Notes under the pieces: generated by a model | Databases searched by the model: none | Seen by the model: only the letters and a program-made list of their open reading frames with translations | What the model was told of the DNA's origin: nothing | NCBI GenBank assembly: GCA_038503065.1 | Contig: JBCAMK010000005.1 | Location: forward strand, 372,001-436,000 | DNA: 64,000 nt | Direction of reading: 5' to 3' | Source: Paragyromitra xinjiangensis | Lineage: Eukaryota; Ascomycota; Pezizomycetes; Pezizales; Discinaceae | Shown here: piece after piece, positions 11,097 to 22,985 of the stretch | Layout of the letters: each line of letters opens with the position of its first letter | Position numbering within the stretch: position 1 is the stretch's first letter | Translations under genes and position numbers: made by a program

Positions 11097-12480
11097 ATGC
11101 CGAAGGAAAGGAAAGCGAAGGCGGCTCCGGTATACTTCTTCCCCCAGTTATTGTATATCTATTACGCCTAAACGCTAATTCTTCTAGCCTCATCGAATGA
11201 CACTGAGAAGCCGAGGTTCTGCTCAACCTGTTATCGCTGCAGCCCCGCCCCAAGTTGTAGCCTCTACGTCAAATTCCAATCGCATTCGTGCTGCTGCCTC
11301 TCTCGATCGCGAGATCAGCTTTCCCTCGTCTCTCCCTCACCAATCCGACAATCCGCAATTCGCTCCACCCACACCTCTGCCTGCCTTGACCTCCACTGTC
11401 CCAGACCATGTCGACGAAGAAATCCCGGATACTCAAATCGTTGGGTCAGGAAATCGTTTCCCAGAAGATATTATCGCAAACTTGGCAAATCTCGAAGCCA
11501 AGCCACCCATTCCAAAAAACCCAGGGACGCAAGTCATTTCTCGCGTTTCTCGCTTGAGGAGGGTATTTGCTAATATGAGCAATCTTGACCCGACGTCACC
11601 TACCGATAATGAAGAAGAGTTCAAAATAGTGACCCAGGCAACTGAAGTCCAGACCCAGGCCGTTGTTTCTAAGCCTTTCTCGGTACGAGCTCTTAACGAA
11701 CTGGGCAACGTCAACTCATCCATAGCGACCGCACAGGATCTCATTACACAAATCGTTAGTCCTGGAGCTTCCTTCTCGGAGGGAATGCCTAGAGGGTCAG
11801 GAAACGTGAGCCTCGCGCAAGCGAGTGCCTCGGAGGCAGCAACACAAGTTATTCCTAGCCAACCACAGTTTTCGGGGAGGATGATAGCTGAGCTCGGGAA
11901 TGTGGACCTGGATAACATGGAGGTTACTCATGCTCCAGTCATGGACGATGAGGACTACGATGACGGAACGACGATTAAAACTTTCTCTCAAATCCAGGTG
12001 TCGGATACACCCCGTGCTGGAGTAGAGGGTTCCGCAGCTAGCGCGCATACTGCAATTAAGAGTTGGGCGAGCGGGAGTCTCACAACCTCAATGAGAGAAA
12101 TTGTGGGGTTGCCCCCTTAACCTTTGAAAGGCGGAAAATTGAGACCTGTCCCGGAAGATCTGGTTCCAGCTCCGCCGCGCTGGCCTTGCCAAGTTAAGGT
12201 CATGCATTCTACATGTGGGCATACATACAGAACAGTTGTGCACAGTCACATCTGTTACTATTTCGATGCAAAGCCGGGCGAGAGGATTTACAAAGAGCTA
12301 ACCCCAGAGCTTGAAATACTGGACGAATGGGGCTTGCCACCCAGTGCGCAGCCGACAAGAACCCAAGATAGCACCCAAAGCAGAACGCAAGTTATAACGG
12401 AAGGCAATGAGGAATGCTACGAGAGCACCACATCGATTGTTCTTACCGGGAAGCCATGCGAGGAATGCAAAGCAGGGTAA
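11097..12480 (+). pseudogene. Array copy A5: full length but with one internal TAA
   Basis: The model is join(11097..11129,11188..12480) with a 58-bp intron. Exon 1 is MPKERKAKAAP, and exon 2 starts PHRMTLRSRG. The five repeat units, acidic linker and SWASGSLTTSMR are intact. TAA at 12118-12120 then replaces the Lys of the conserved GLPPKPLK block (AAG in A4). Downstream the same frame continues undamaged to 12480 with RPVPEDLV, RWPC, H..TCGH, VHSHIC, LDEWGLPPS and the last CxxC. The full frame has 442 codons including the final stop, exactly as in A4. One clean stop with no further decay points to a very recent nonsense change, a sequencing error, or stop readthrough. Terminated at TAA, the product would lack the Cys/His module, much like A1. 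Confidence 0.75.
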
Positions 12481-13298
12481 GGTGGACCTACGTAAAGCCA
12501 TCGGGCGGGGGCAGTTGGTAGCCCGTGGAACTGGGAGGCAGGCCTTGTTACGATGGTCAGTGTGATGGTCGTTGCAGCGCTGGAGAATTCCAGCAAACCA
12601 CTAATTTCTGAGTTACTTTAGCTGGTGTTTATTTTGGCGCCATGCTTGTATTGTTGTTTTAGCTAGTAAATTAAACTACATCAGAATCCGCAAGGCGACC
12701 TGACCATCCCTTGAAGTCAGGTTCCGTTTGCCAGCACTGCAGCGAGCTCTTTGAATATTTCTTGTCGTAACTTTGGTGTCTGACGCTGTTGTCTGTGAGC
12801 TTTGGTAACCGCTAAGCATTGAAGGGCTTGGTAAACTCGGTACTGACTACATCAAATTAGAATTTCTAGGTAGCATAAGCACAATGGTAATAACAATCCG
12901 TCAGTTTAATGTCTCGTTGATGTTACTTGTTCCACAAGTTTCAATCAACGCTTTCTGCTTTAGTTGTCCACCAATAGGGTGCGACCCCTTGGGCGCGGCT
13001 TTCAGGTTGGAAATAATTAAGAGACAGACACCCGAAAGTGCTATATAAGGGCTGTACGACCCACCTAGTGAGCAAGCAATCCAGTCTTTTGTTTGCTTCC
13101 CACGTGTCCAGGATTATTTGGAACATACATGTAGTCGAGTGAAAATCTATGAGTTGAACGAACAGGAAGTAATTTAAGCTTGGGCAAGGGAACCCGGCTG
13201 GCCCCGCCTATAACCTTGCAGGAGCGGCTCAATGTAAGTGAAGTAGCGGGTGGTCCTATGCCAAGGCCGCTGTGGAGCAGCAGCCAATAGTAGCATCA
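12481..13298. other. A5-A6 spacer
   Basis: This is duplicated 3' flank (to about 12730) followed by unrelated sequence. No supported gene is present. Confidence 0.45.
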
Positions 13299-13367
13299 GA
13301 TGGCAGCGAGTCCAAGTAATGGGTGGACTCTCTTGTCTAGCCCACCAACAGAGCCCACCAACAGAGC
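13299..13367 (+). promoter_or_regulatory. Conserved upstream block of A6, element doubled
   Basis: This block is homologous to 10815-10873. Here the core is directly repeated (CCCACCAACAGAG twice, 13341-13366), about 140 bp before the A6 start. Confidence 0.45.
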
Positions 13368-13502
13368 AGTAGAGTACTTGAGCTCTCTATTCATCGTCAA
13401 GCATCACCTCTGTCGCTGTCATTAACCTATATCTGCGTCATCAGCTCTTCCTTAATATCTTGACCCCTACATTTACTTCGAATTCAAGATCGAGCTACAG
13501 CA

Positions 13503-14815
13503 ATGCCAAGGGCAACGAAGCCAAAGTCGTATAGGGTATGGTCCCTGCAGTCCGTGAGAACTGTACAAATATATCGTGACTAAGACACTGATTTTTTTAG
13601 CCGCATGACATGGTTCTGCGAAGGCCAAGGTCTGCTCTACCTCCCCCTACAGGAAACATTGGCGCAGTTTCCAATTTGAATATCACCGCCACTGCTGCCA
13701 ATCACCCCCAAGATCGCTCGATCGATCTTTTCGCTCCGTCCGAGAGCCAACCTGTCAATCGAGCCTCGCGAACTCCTCAAACACCCCGCCCAATCACGAA
13801 TCCAGATCCACCGGAAGATGGTCATGTGGAAATATCAGCCACGCAAGTCGTTGCATTACGAGTTTCTTTCTCAGAAAGTATGTTGGAGGAAGTGGTTGAT
13901 ACCGGCCTAGCTTCGAGCATAGGCGAGGAACCGAGAACGCCGTTAGTTGGTGCCACAGCTTTATTCCCCAGAATGTTACTCAGAGGGTTGGGCAATATCT
14001 CTTCCTCCCCGCTTCTCATAGATGAAGACGAGGCGACGCAAGTGGTTTCGTCTGGTAGCTATCCAATATCGGAAGGGATATTGGCTGCACGAGCCAATGT
14101 CGAAGAACTCGAAACCCAGGTTGTAGCAAGTGGGGCGCCCTTCTCTCACGGGATGCTTCAAAGCCTCGGGAACGCCGATCTTGGGAACATCCAGGTATCG
14201 GCTACTGTGGCAGATGACGATGATGACGATGACGAACTTTCAACAATCAGAGAAGAGTCTGTAGTTGCCGAATCAGAGATGGGAGACAACCAAGAGCCAG
14301 AGGCCGCACCTAGCGTGCATCAATCCCTCAAGAGTTGGGCAAGTGGTAGCTTAACTACCAGTATGCGGGAGATAATTGGGCTACGACCAAAGCCGTTGTC
14401 CCATGGGAGAGTCCGGCCTGAACCGGAGGACTTGGGACCGCCCCCTGCCCGTTGGCCATGCCGCATAACCATCACTCACCACGCATGCGGCCATAACTAT
14501 AGGCACACAGAGCATTCCCATCTTTGCGGCTACGATAACGAGCCCAGTGAGAGGGTGATTCAGCAAGCCAGTTCAGAGGGTCGCGAAGATCCAGAGATTA
14601 ACGAAGGGGGTTTACCACCCAGCGCGCAGCCTCCTGCTGGAGCTGAGCCTACTGTAAGGCTACCGTGCACAGCTACCTATTCCAAAATGGTCCTGGGGCC
14701 AACGGAATGTAAGGGGTGTATGCCAGGGCCACCGGCGCCAAATTCTAACCGGGTGACGGGAGAGGCGAGTAGGATGGCACGTGAGATTCAAGATTACATC
14801 TGGGGGCGTAAGTAA
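13503..14815 (+). CDS. Array copy A6: shorter repeat protein with variant C-terminus
   Basis: This copy encodes 415 aa, join(13503..13535,13601..14815). Exon 1 is MPRATKPKSYR. The intron is 65 bp with CTGAT and TTTTTTTAG. Exon 2 starts PHDMVLRRPRS. It has about four repeat units, the second degenerate and without the RVS-LRR variant. The acidic run DDDDDDD precedes the C-terminal module with SWASGSLTTSMR, LSHGRVRPEPEDLG, RWPC, H..CGH, a further H and C, GGLPPSAQPP in place of DEWGLPPS, and CKGC. A tail of about 35 residues not found in A2-A5 follows, ending in REIQDYIWGRK. The same tail is encoded in broken A8, so A6-A8 form a subfamily. Intact; function unknown. Confidence 0.8.
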
Positions 14816-15697
14816 GCTTAACTCAAGGAACCTACCATGCCTGGATTAGCTCCCTGGTTTTGTAAGAGTACGGCGGCAGGTAATTTGAGGGTCGTGTCAG
14901 CAAATTTCCTGTACATAACTAGTTTTCGCGGGGTTCAGTGTAGCTCGACTCTCCTATAGTTCTATTAATTGATTAATCAATTAAGTATGTCCTACTTAAT
15001 CCCGGAGCAACAGTTGATCACGGTAACGGATGTGGATGACCCTTAGTAACGGGTAATTTTTAATGGCCAAAGATTTAATTTAACCTTCGGATTTCGTCTA
15101 GCTCTTGATCCTCTACTTTGTTTCAGCACAACTAACTCCTATCATAACTGCCATGATAATCAAAACTTCTTTTCGATGGCATCTTATATCTTCAGCATAT
15201 GCATTAGAACAGAAACGACGTATTTTACTTTGTTTTTGCGATGTATCAAAAGTGTGAGCTAGTGATTCAAAGTTATATGCTTCTGTAAATAGTCTCCCTG
15301 TTTTTGAAAATATATATCTCTTACTAGATCCTCGGATGTTATGTTCGCGAGAATTGTAAGGGGAGGTAGACTGAACCGAAGTGCGCATTACATCAAATCT
15401 TATCAATCAAGGATCAAGTAAACCTTCGAGCGCTAGCAAGGCAATGTAATTCACGGAATAGGCATTCTCTTGCCAAGCTTCTTGTAAATGGCTAGCTGCA
15501 TACAGTAGAGCTGATAGCAGAGAATGGGAACGATCCGAAGAAATAGTCCATTCTTACTACTGCTCAATTCATCCCACTGCTCACCACCAGCTATTGTCAC
15601 ACTTGCAGGAGTTAGAACACTCTTTCTAGTTAATTTTTTTCTAATTACACCCTTCACTCACTAACCTTTTACATTTCTTGAATATCGAACCGGAGCA
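14816..15697. other. A6-A7 spacer
   Basis: No supported gene is present. The minus-strand frames at 15113-15406 and 15451-15657 have no recognisable motif. Confidence 0.4.
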
Positions 15698-15826
15698 GAA
15701 CCAAAGGCGAAGAAACAGAAGTCGTTCGCGGTACGCCTCATAGTATTCATCGAAATATATCGTAACTAGGGCACTGATCTGGTTCAGCCCTATCCAATAG
15801 TTCTGGGTAGAGGTATCACTTCCTGA
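15698..15826 (+). pseudogene. Array relic A7: 5' end only, both start codons lost
   Basis: Positions 15698-15730 align with exon 1 of A8, including the PKSFA end (here QKSFA), but the start ATG is GAA. The intron equivalent runs 15731-15787 (GTACGC..TTCAG with CTGAT). Exon 2 begins CCC TAT CCA ATA GTT CTG, where the second conserved ATG is ATA. After about 20 more codons of decayed sequence with a stop, it runs straight into the upstream element of A8. It is therefore a truncated copy directly abutting the promoter of the next one. Confidence 0.65.
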
Positions 15827-15843
15827 GTTCAGCAATAGAGCTG
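15827..15843 (+). promoter_or_regulatory. Upstream element of A8, diverged
   Basis: GTTCAGCAATAGAGCTG lies about 130 bp before the A8 start, at the position where intact copies carry CACCAACAGAGCTGC. Confidence 0.3.
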
Positions 15844-15967
15844 TAACGCACTCGATCTGTCCAACCACCATCAGCTCTCATCACTTTGACATTTCATAAT
15901 CAATATCTTCGCCATCTTCATTATTTCTTGATCGACAGCTGAGGTTATCTGACGATCGAGCAACAAT

Positions 15968-17016
15968 ATGCCGCGGGCGAGAAAACCAAAATCATTTGCG
16001 GTATGATTCCAGCGTGCTGTAACACCTCCGCTGATATATCACGAATAAGACGCTGATACTTTTTTTAGTCCCATGGAATGGTACTCAGGAGGCCAAGGTC
16101 TTCATTACCAGTTATTTCAGCTCAAGGCACCGGTCGCCAGGGTTCCAGTTCGACTGTTACCGCCGCCGCTGGCAACCACCCTCTAGCTGGCCCGTCTAAT
16201 CCTTTCGTAGCCCACGGAAGTCAACCCGACGATCGAGCTCCACAAGCTACGGCTTCACCACTCCCAATCGTGCATCCAGATCTCCCGGAAGACGATCGTC
16301 TAGGATGTGAGGTCACGCAAGTCGTTGCGTCGGCACCTATTTTCTCGGAAAGTGTTCCAAGGGAAGTATCGGATGTTAGCCATACCCCAGACATTGACAA
16401 AGTGCCGGAAACACAGATAATTGCTGTCACAGTTTCGTTCTCGGGAAGCTCTATCGGAGGAATGGTCAATATTGGCTCCTCATCAGTCTCAGCTCAAGTC
16501 AAAGCGACCCAAATCGTCCGTTCTGAGGCACCATCCCCTCAGGGATTTCTTCAAGGCCTTGCTAAGGCTGACCTCGGAAACATCCAGATTTCTCCTGCAG
16601 CGGCAAATAACGATGGCGACGACGACTATGAAGAATTGGAGACAATTAGAGCTGACTCTGAAATTGCTGATTCAGGCGCTGGGGACAACCGAGAGCCAGA
16701 AGCCACACCAAGCACTCCAATCTCTACGGCTATGATAACAAGCCCAGTGAAAGGGTAGTTAGGCAAGCGAATCCGGAGGGTCGCGAAGCACCAGAGCTCG
16801 ATGGTTGGCGTCTTCCGTCCAGTGCTCAACCACCTAAGAGCTTTGGATCTCCTTTGAAGCTGCCATGCACGGCGACCGAGTCTAAAATGGTGTTAGATCT
16901 TACGGAGTGCAAGGTGTGTATGCCAGGTCCAGCGGGGCCAAGTTCTGACCAAGCAACGGGAGAGGCGAGAAGGATGGCGAGGGAGGTTCAGGATTATATT
17001 TGGGGACGTAAGTAAG
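15968..17016 (+). pseudogene. Array copy A8: internal deletion removing the conserved core
   Basis: Exon 1 is 15968-16000 (MPRARKPKSFA), the intron is 16001-16068, and exon 2 starts at 16069 (SHGMVLRRPRS). About three repeat units and the acidic linker are readable, and the frame ends at 16758. Compared with A6, about 205 bp are missing near 16711-16725. The deletion removes SWASGSLTTSMR, the RVRPEPEDLG block and the WPC/TCGH part, and shifts the frame. In the next frame the A6-like C-terminus is still readable to TAA 17014-17016 (YGYDNKPSERVV, CTATESKMVL, CKVC, YIWGRK). The copy is broken but otherwise well preserved. Confidence 0.75.
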
Positions 17017-18173
17017 GTTCACTTAAAGTACCTTACCATGTCTGAACCACCTGCTCGCCTTGACTGGCGGTGGATGGTAAAAAATGGTTCGGGCATTGTA
17101 TGGTTTTCTCTCGGGTTTCGCTTGATTGATCGGTCGGTCAATTCATGAAGTATATTCAACTCTCCCCTTACAGTATTAGCCGACGAAAGTAGCGGATGGG
17201 AGCATCCTTCGTTCAGGCTTAATATACCCTTATGAAACTATAGTTCTTGTCGAAAAGCCTGTTACTTATTACTCCTTATGATAACTACCATAAAAACTAG
17301 CCCCTCCTCTTCTGTGGGGCCTTATATTTCCAGCATCAAAATAGAAAAAACGTATTTAACATTTGTGCTTCGACAAGGCAAGGCGTGTTAGCTAGAGATT
17401 GAAGCCTATACAGGGGTCATTGCTTAGTCATTCAATAAGGTGAGGTGAACGGACCTCAATTATAAGACAACCACAAGAGATATTTCGTAGTAACCAATCA
17501 AGAACGATATCAAAGTAAGTAGAGAGGAGCTCTCTGAACCTAAACTGTTTGGGCAGCAATGGGGCTGTACGTTTTGTGTGTGCATGGAGTATCACTCATT
17601 GCATGACTAAGCGCCTGCACCTGTACATGTAGTCATGGTTTCATAGGGTAGGCTTTCTACTCATAACTCACTAACGCAAAGTATCTGATTCCTGATCGCA
17701 CTGACAAGAGAGATGGATATATGAAGGAGGTAATTTAATCATATACGATATGTGTATGCATCTCTTATTGCTTTCAAGAGGCCTCTCTCTTCCCGACGCT
17801 TTTGACGACGATTGCGCATATAATGAGCTTTGGATCGTGTGATCCAGCCTTTTAAATTTGCATAGAATATTTAACAAGATGTCCCAGCGAACCAAGAGTG
17901 ACTTGATTAAAACTATTAAACGGGGGGTAAATACTCATAGCTGTAGCTGCTTTGCGCTATCTCGGCTCTCCTTGCGTACTTCTCATCTCTAACAACTTCC
18001 TAACACTTACTCATCTACCTCTACTACTAATACTCACCCGATAGTTGAATCAGATCTGAATTCACCTAACATCCGCTAACCGGTTCAACGTCTACCAGTT
18101 TTAACTGACTCCCGATCACTTTAGGGCTTCTCCCAACATTCACGATCTCTCAAAAAGCACATCCAAAATATCT
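17017..18173. other. Intergenic, end of array and leader of next gene
   Basis: Array similarity ends shortly after A8. The last 250 bp are CT-rich with many short C/T tracts, like a fungal 5' leader, and precede the ATG at 18174. Confidence 0.4.
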
Positions 18174-18688
18174 ATGGAGCGAATCATTCTCCACCGCCTA
18201 GTCATCACCAACAGTATTTATGGCCATGACACGACCACTCACGCTCAGAGGGAAGATATTATCCGGAAAATTACTCGCCCGCGCCTCAAAGCGCATGCTG
18301 CTGCCGCCAAAATTAAGTCTAAATTGGCTGCTGGGTATGCTCCATCCCCGCTCAAGCTAGACAGCTCCGTTCCGCCACTCGACCTTCACTGGTTGGAGGC
18401 CCTAGTCCAGGAAGTGGTGACAGACGCTTGCGATGCTGCAGTTATGGCTTCGGAGGTTAATCACTCGGTGGTTTCCTTTACGTGTGAGTTTCATTCAATG
18501 AAAGTTCAAAGCTCTGCAAATCGGTCTCGCGCCGTTGGTGGCTAGTAAACTGCATTGCTAACCACCATGTGTTTATGTTGTCGATTGATGAACAAGGGGA
18601 AGCAAAGGGAGCGTGGATTCAGGGAATGGAATACTTGGCTGGAGCGGTCATCAAAAATCTCATGGTTTGGCTTCACGCTGGAAGATGA
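18174..18688 (+). CDS. Hypothetical protein, two exons, 133 aa
   Basis: Model join(18174..18483,18597..18688). Exon 1 gives 103 codons, rich in Ala/Lys/Leu in the middle (KAHAAAAKIKSKLAAGY). The donor is GTGAGT at 18484, the branch point TGCTAAC is near 18556, and the acceptor is AAG at 18596. The spliced frame continues WEAKGAWIQGMEYLAGAV..., a hydrophobic helix-like end, and stops at TGA 18686-18688. A CT-rich leader supports the start. The unspliced frame stops at 18545. I do not recognise the protein, and there is no signal peptide. The model rests on splice signals and the sensible second exon; an alternative acceptor at ATTCAG gives a less protein-like end. Confidence 0.5.
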
Positions 18689-20903
18689 TCCAACAGCTGG
18701 AATGTTGTATTTTGAATGGATAGTAAGAAAGCTACTTTTATTTTTCTGGTGCTGGTCATCCAATTCAGGGTTTTTCGATGGGATTTCTTTAATTTAAAGC
18801 GGCTAAGTTGCAAATTTCTCGGGACGATGACCTCGATAAAGTATTAGTGATAGATGTTGTGCAATACTCGGCGGAGTAAGTCGATCAGCCCACGTTAGAA
18901 TCTACGCGAGTGAGAAACCATGCGCTGCAAGCAGCCGAAATACCGATTTACGATAGTAGCTAAAGTTGAGTTAAATTGGGTCGATGCAAACTTGCTGTAA
19001 TGGATCCAGAGATATCGAAATTGAGCCCAAAATATCGAATTCCATTTATTTGACAAGCTGTGCCAGAAAGCTACTTGTACATAGCGCAACACCCAGGAAA
19101 CTCTTTGTGTAAAGGGACTTAGCAATAATGTTCAAAACAACATTGCTTGATACCTTCTGCTGTAGTAGAAGTTGCAGCACGAAGTGGGGCAGCGATATAC
19201 GCCGAGATGACTAATAATGAACAACAGGGGAAGTGTGTAAAGCTTCCATCACAATTCCGCGAAGGGTAGCTGCATATAAGCTAATCGCCAACCTTGAATA
19301 TTATTTTTGATGTGACTATGCATGTCGCAACGGCGTGTGAGTAAGAGGTTTCCCTTGATCGAAATAAGGGGATTTATTCCCGCAGTCCAGTTTATTCCGC
19401 CGATATCCCGACTGGGAGATAGTGCCGTGCATTTGAGGTGTTCGTGTTAGTAACCATCTATTCAATTTCAGAGGTCATAGAGCCCTCTCGTTTCGTCTAA
19501 AAACACCGTGACAGTTCTGACACTTTTCATCCCATCTGCCGAATGATGGGAGACCTTAGCTATAGCTTACATAGCGATTCTCACAATTTCCATCGCATAT
19601 GCAGCTTAAAGCTTAGAAGCCTCTATATAGATGAGGTTCTATCTAGCCGCTCCTAGTTACCCATCACTGGTTAGCCCCAATCACGGAAGTTGAACCTTGG
19701 ATGATTTTCTCAGATCGCAGCAGTTACTGATGTCTGGCCCTACAATACTGCTTGTTAGACATCTCCCAAGCATGGCAGTTCCGATGTACCTCGGACACCG
19801 AAACCTAGCGCTTCAGCGCAGAACACGTCTGGAGTTGCTTAGTACTTCCCATCGGAGCGACTACTCCGATATTCCCCGCTGCCTTTTTCCTTTTAACCAG
19901 CAACACACCCCAGCTGTGGGGGGTCGGTCTCACTGACGGGCAAGGTTAGTTGAGAGTGGATGGAGTACAGACACTGAAATGTCACAGCGTAAGCAGAGCT
20001 ACTTCGCATATTCGCACAGTGTGTCCGCAAGAAAGCCATAGTCATCGGTGGTCAGTACCTTCTCTCCTTACGGTGATGGTCGACGTGCAATTCGAACCGT
20101 CGATTGAGGTGGTTGTAGTATTGGATGGGACAGTTATTGAACTTTGGGAGCGCACAGCGAAACCAGAGGGTGATGAGTACAACTATTGCAAACTGTTGCA
20201 ACTCTCTTGGTACGAGTATCTGACACAATTTCTACTTAGCCGCCTTGGGAAAATAACACACAACTCCAATTTAAATAGCGCCGAGTTTTCACATCTTGAT
20301 CCCCACCGGGCTCAATGGAAAACGGCTAGCTATGCTATGATTACATATTGGCCGTAGCATTCCGAATATTTAGTATTTCCGGGGAGCCATACAGAAATTA
20401 ATGCATTTCTTCCTCATATTACCAGATGGTTGAATCCGTGTCCCAATACACTACCCTATCAGGACAGTCTCGTGAAAATTCCTAACATAATTAGCACTTC
20501 TTTGGCCCATACACTAAAGTAGAAGGAAATTCTATGAGAGCGAGCTATCATGAAATACAATAAGGTCAGGTTATACCCGATGAAGCAATAAATTCTCAAA
20601 TCGAGTTTCTGGACAATATCCAACAGGTCTCCCAGTGTCTAGCCACTCCTTCTCACAAACGGCCCACCTCTCAATATCCAATGATATTGACCACAGTTCA
20701 TCGTTCACAGATTTCCCCGCAAATATTCGCTCTCAGAAACAGAAGTAGGCCATGTTTAAAAGTCGTAACGGCCTCGCAAGATACAACTTGATAACTAATA
20801 TCTTTTGCAGGTTTCTATTTTGGACGATGAGTCAGCAAGAGGCTCGTATTCTCAAAAAAAACTGAGCAACCTGTGACCGATATGTCCGCTTCGCCAAAAA
20901 AAC
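18689..20903. other. Intergenic with weak protein-like frames
   Basis: The frame at 19950-20357 (135 codons) has a protein-like middle (VVVVLDGTVIELWER) but no leader, splice site or homologous copy. I see no repeats or RNA genes. Confidence 0.35.
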
Positions 20904-21632
20904 ATGACGATGGGCAAAACTAGCAGCCATTTTGAGCAGTTGTCGACGAATATTATCGTGGACATTCTTGCCTCTTGCTCCGACTTTACCTCGTTGAACA
21001 ACATGATTTGAACATCTTTGGCTATTAACTTCCTATTCAACACTCACACCCATTACATCATTTCAGGTGTGGCTCGCAGGTTCCTTGGGAACCGTGGATG
21101 CAAACTTGCCCACCGCTTTCTCGTACTCCAGCATTATCCTATTCTCATCATGCCATTCGAGCCGCTCCTGAAAAGGGAACACAAGAACAGATTTTTTCAA
21201 AATCATTCTCTTTTTACCCAGGTTGCCAAGCAGATGGCCGACAATCGACCAAATAAAGCCCTAGATACAGCGTGTTTCTACACGATTTTAGCCGAGGCGT
21301 TCAGTTTCCGGGATACTACCATCACAGATTACAAACCGATGTTATTCCCTACTGCTCATGAACAACAGCTTTTACAGAATTTGTCAACGACTTTAATCGA
21401 GCCTCATGGCATTAACAAATTCGCATTCATATTCGGGTATAGTCCATCGAGAATCCGTTCTCCATTTCCGTGCGAGCTCTTTGACCTCGCCAGCTGTTAC
21501 AGTATTTTCGCTGTCAATCACCACATGGAAGATCCTTTGTCTGGTATGAAGTTCGCTTTCGAGTTTCGCAAACGAAGTTCTGTAGCGAAGATACACACGT
21601 TCCCGTCGGCCGCACTCTCGCCCGAGTTTTGA
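20904..21632 (+). pseudogene. F-box protein pseudogene with one in-frame stop
   Basis: From ATG 20904 (or in-frame ATG 20910) the frame reads FEQLSTNIIVDILASCSDF then TSLNNMI, which fits a fungal N-terminal F-box (L..EII..IL.....DF.SL..LI.TS). TGA at 21009-21011 falls exactly where F-box proteins usually have a charged residue before TS. The frame then continues undamaged (TSLAINFLFNTHTHYII...) to 21632 and would give about 242 residues. F-box proteins act as substrate adaptors of SCF ubiquitin ligases. The C-terminal part has no recognised domain. One stop in an otherwise clean frame suggests a young pseudogene. An intron removing the stop was looked for and not found. Confidence 0.65.
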
Positions 21633-22725
21633 GATACCTATGATCAACTGACTGTCACGGAGTTGATCTATTTCAACGGGATAATTTGAGTCAGGCCTCA
21701 TTGCAGAGCCCTGTTAGTGTGATGTTCTAGAGTCGGAGACCATTTCTCTAATACTAATAACAAACTTCAAACAGATTCATTTAGTTTCATTTGTCGATTA
21801 CACTTCTGATTGTAACCCTTCAAATGTACAATAAGATGATTTTGGCTTAAAGTATTCTCCCTTGCTGAATAAAGAGCATAGTAATTCCTGTTGCAGCCGT
21901 GATGGCGCAGAACCATACCTGTTGTTGAGATGACAATACCGCTATCGGAGTGTATTTCGCTGGAAAACTTCAAATTGCGAAATTGTACTTGTGACGCATC
22001 ACCTGTTGCTATGCAGGAGACATGTTGCTACGTGCAGGTGCATCCGCTTAGTCATGAAATGGGTGATACTCCATGCATCCACAAAACATGCAGCCCTATT
22101 ACTGCCCGAACAATTTAGGCTCAGAGAGTTCTTCTCTGCTCGCGGCAGATATTGTTCTTGATTGATTACTACGAAGTGTCTCTTGCGGTATTGCATGACT
22201 AAGCAACGACTCCTGTAGCCGGGAAATACTACTTACACGGTGGCTTACGCGGCTGGCGCAATAATTATTCCACTAAAAAGAATAGCAGTTCGCGGAGTTT
22301 CGGCGATCAGAGCTAACTAAGCCTATTGGAGTCTGCGGAGCTGATGGTAGAAAGTTGCCCTGCCAACCACTCTGGATACGTCACCTGATTAGTCGAATGC
22401 ATGACAGTTATTGCAGTTCTTGTGTTATAACGCTTATACAGCCGAACAACTCACGGGTCACAACATCTTGCTTGAAGCCTTGAAAGATTCTGTGTGCTGG
22501 GAAAACTTTGGCTGTTTTTTTAGTTGGTGAGGGAGTAGCGATAGCGTATGATTAAGAACTAAGGTGATGTTAATAACGGAACGTTACACGCCTTTTTCTT
22601 GATTAGTATGCGACGAGAGTCGTCCGCCAATAAATCAAGTCTTCTCTGTCGATGCTATTTGTCACAACAGATGATTGATACCTGTTACTGAGAGGTATCC
22701 GGTGTCAGCATAATTTGTTAAAAAA
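21633..22725. other. Intergenic, no supported gene
   Basis: This stretch has only short frames overlapping on both strands and no repeats that match the rest of the window. Confidence 0.4.
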
Positions 22726-22850
22726 CGAAAAAGAAGGACAGAACAGGCTGACCTTCTTAACTCAATGCGTGAGAAGTTGATCTTCCCCGGAAGCGGTTCA
22801 AACCTACAGTCCCCCGATCCCTCTAGACGACACCGTAGCTGATGACATCA
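22726..22850 (-). mobile_element. tRNA-derived SINE-like repeat, family 1, diverged copy
   Basis: This is a diverged relative of 6065-6203 and 22986-23126. The order is the same on the minus strand: a decayed tRNA-like head, a GGTTTGAACCG-like B box, the CAACTTCTCACGCAT body and a T-rich end. It lies about 135 bp from the better copy, in the same orientation. Confidence 0.5.
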
Positions 22851-22985
22851 TAGTACCGGAAAAGGTCTTATCCGCTATACAGGTCGAGTTTTACTACTGC
22901 CTCCAGCCAGTAGAGATGGTTTTCTCCCCAGATCTTGACATCTTAGGTAATGCGACTTCAACATGATTGCACCAGTATGAATAAA

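Noticed and set aside
11433..11918. Minus-strand 161-codon frame opposite A5
   Set aside because: It is a shadow of the repeat-coding strand. Composition follows from the sense codons.
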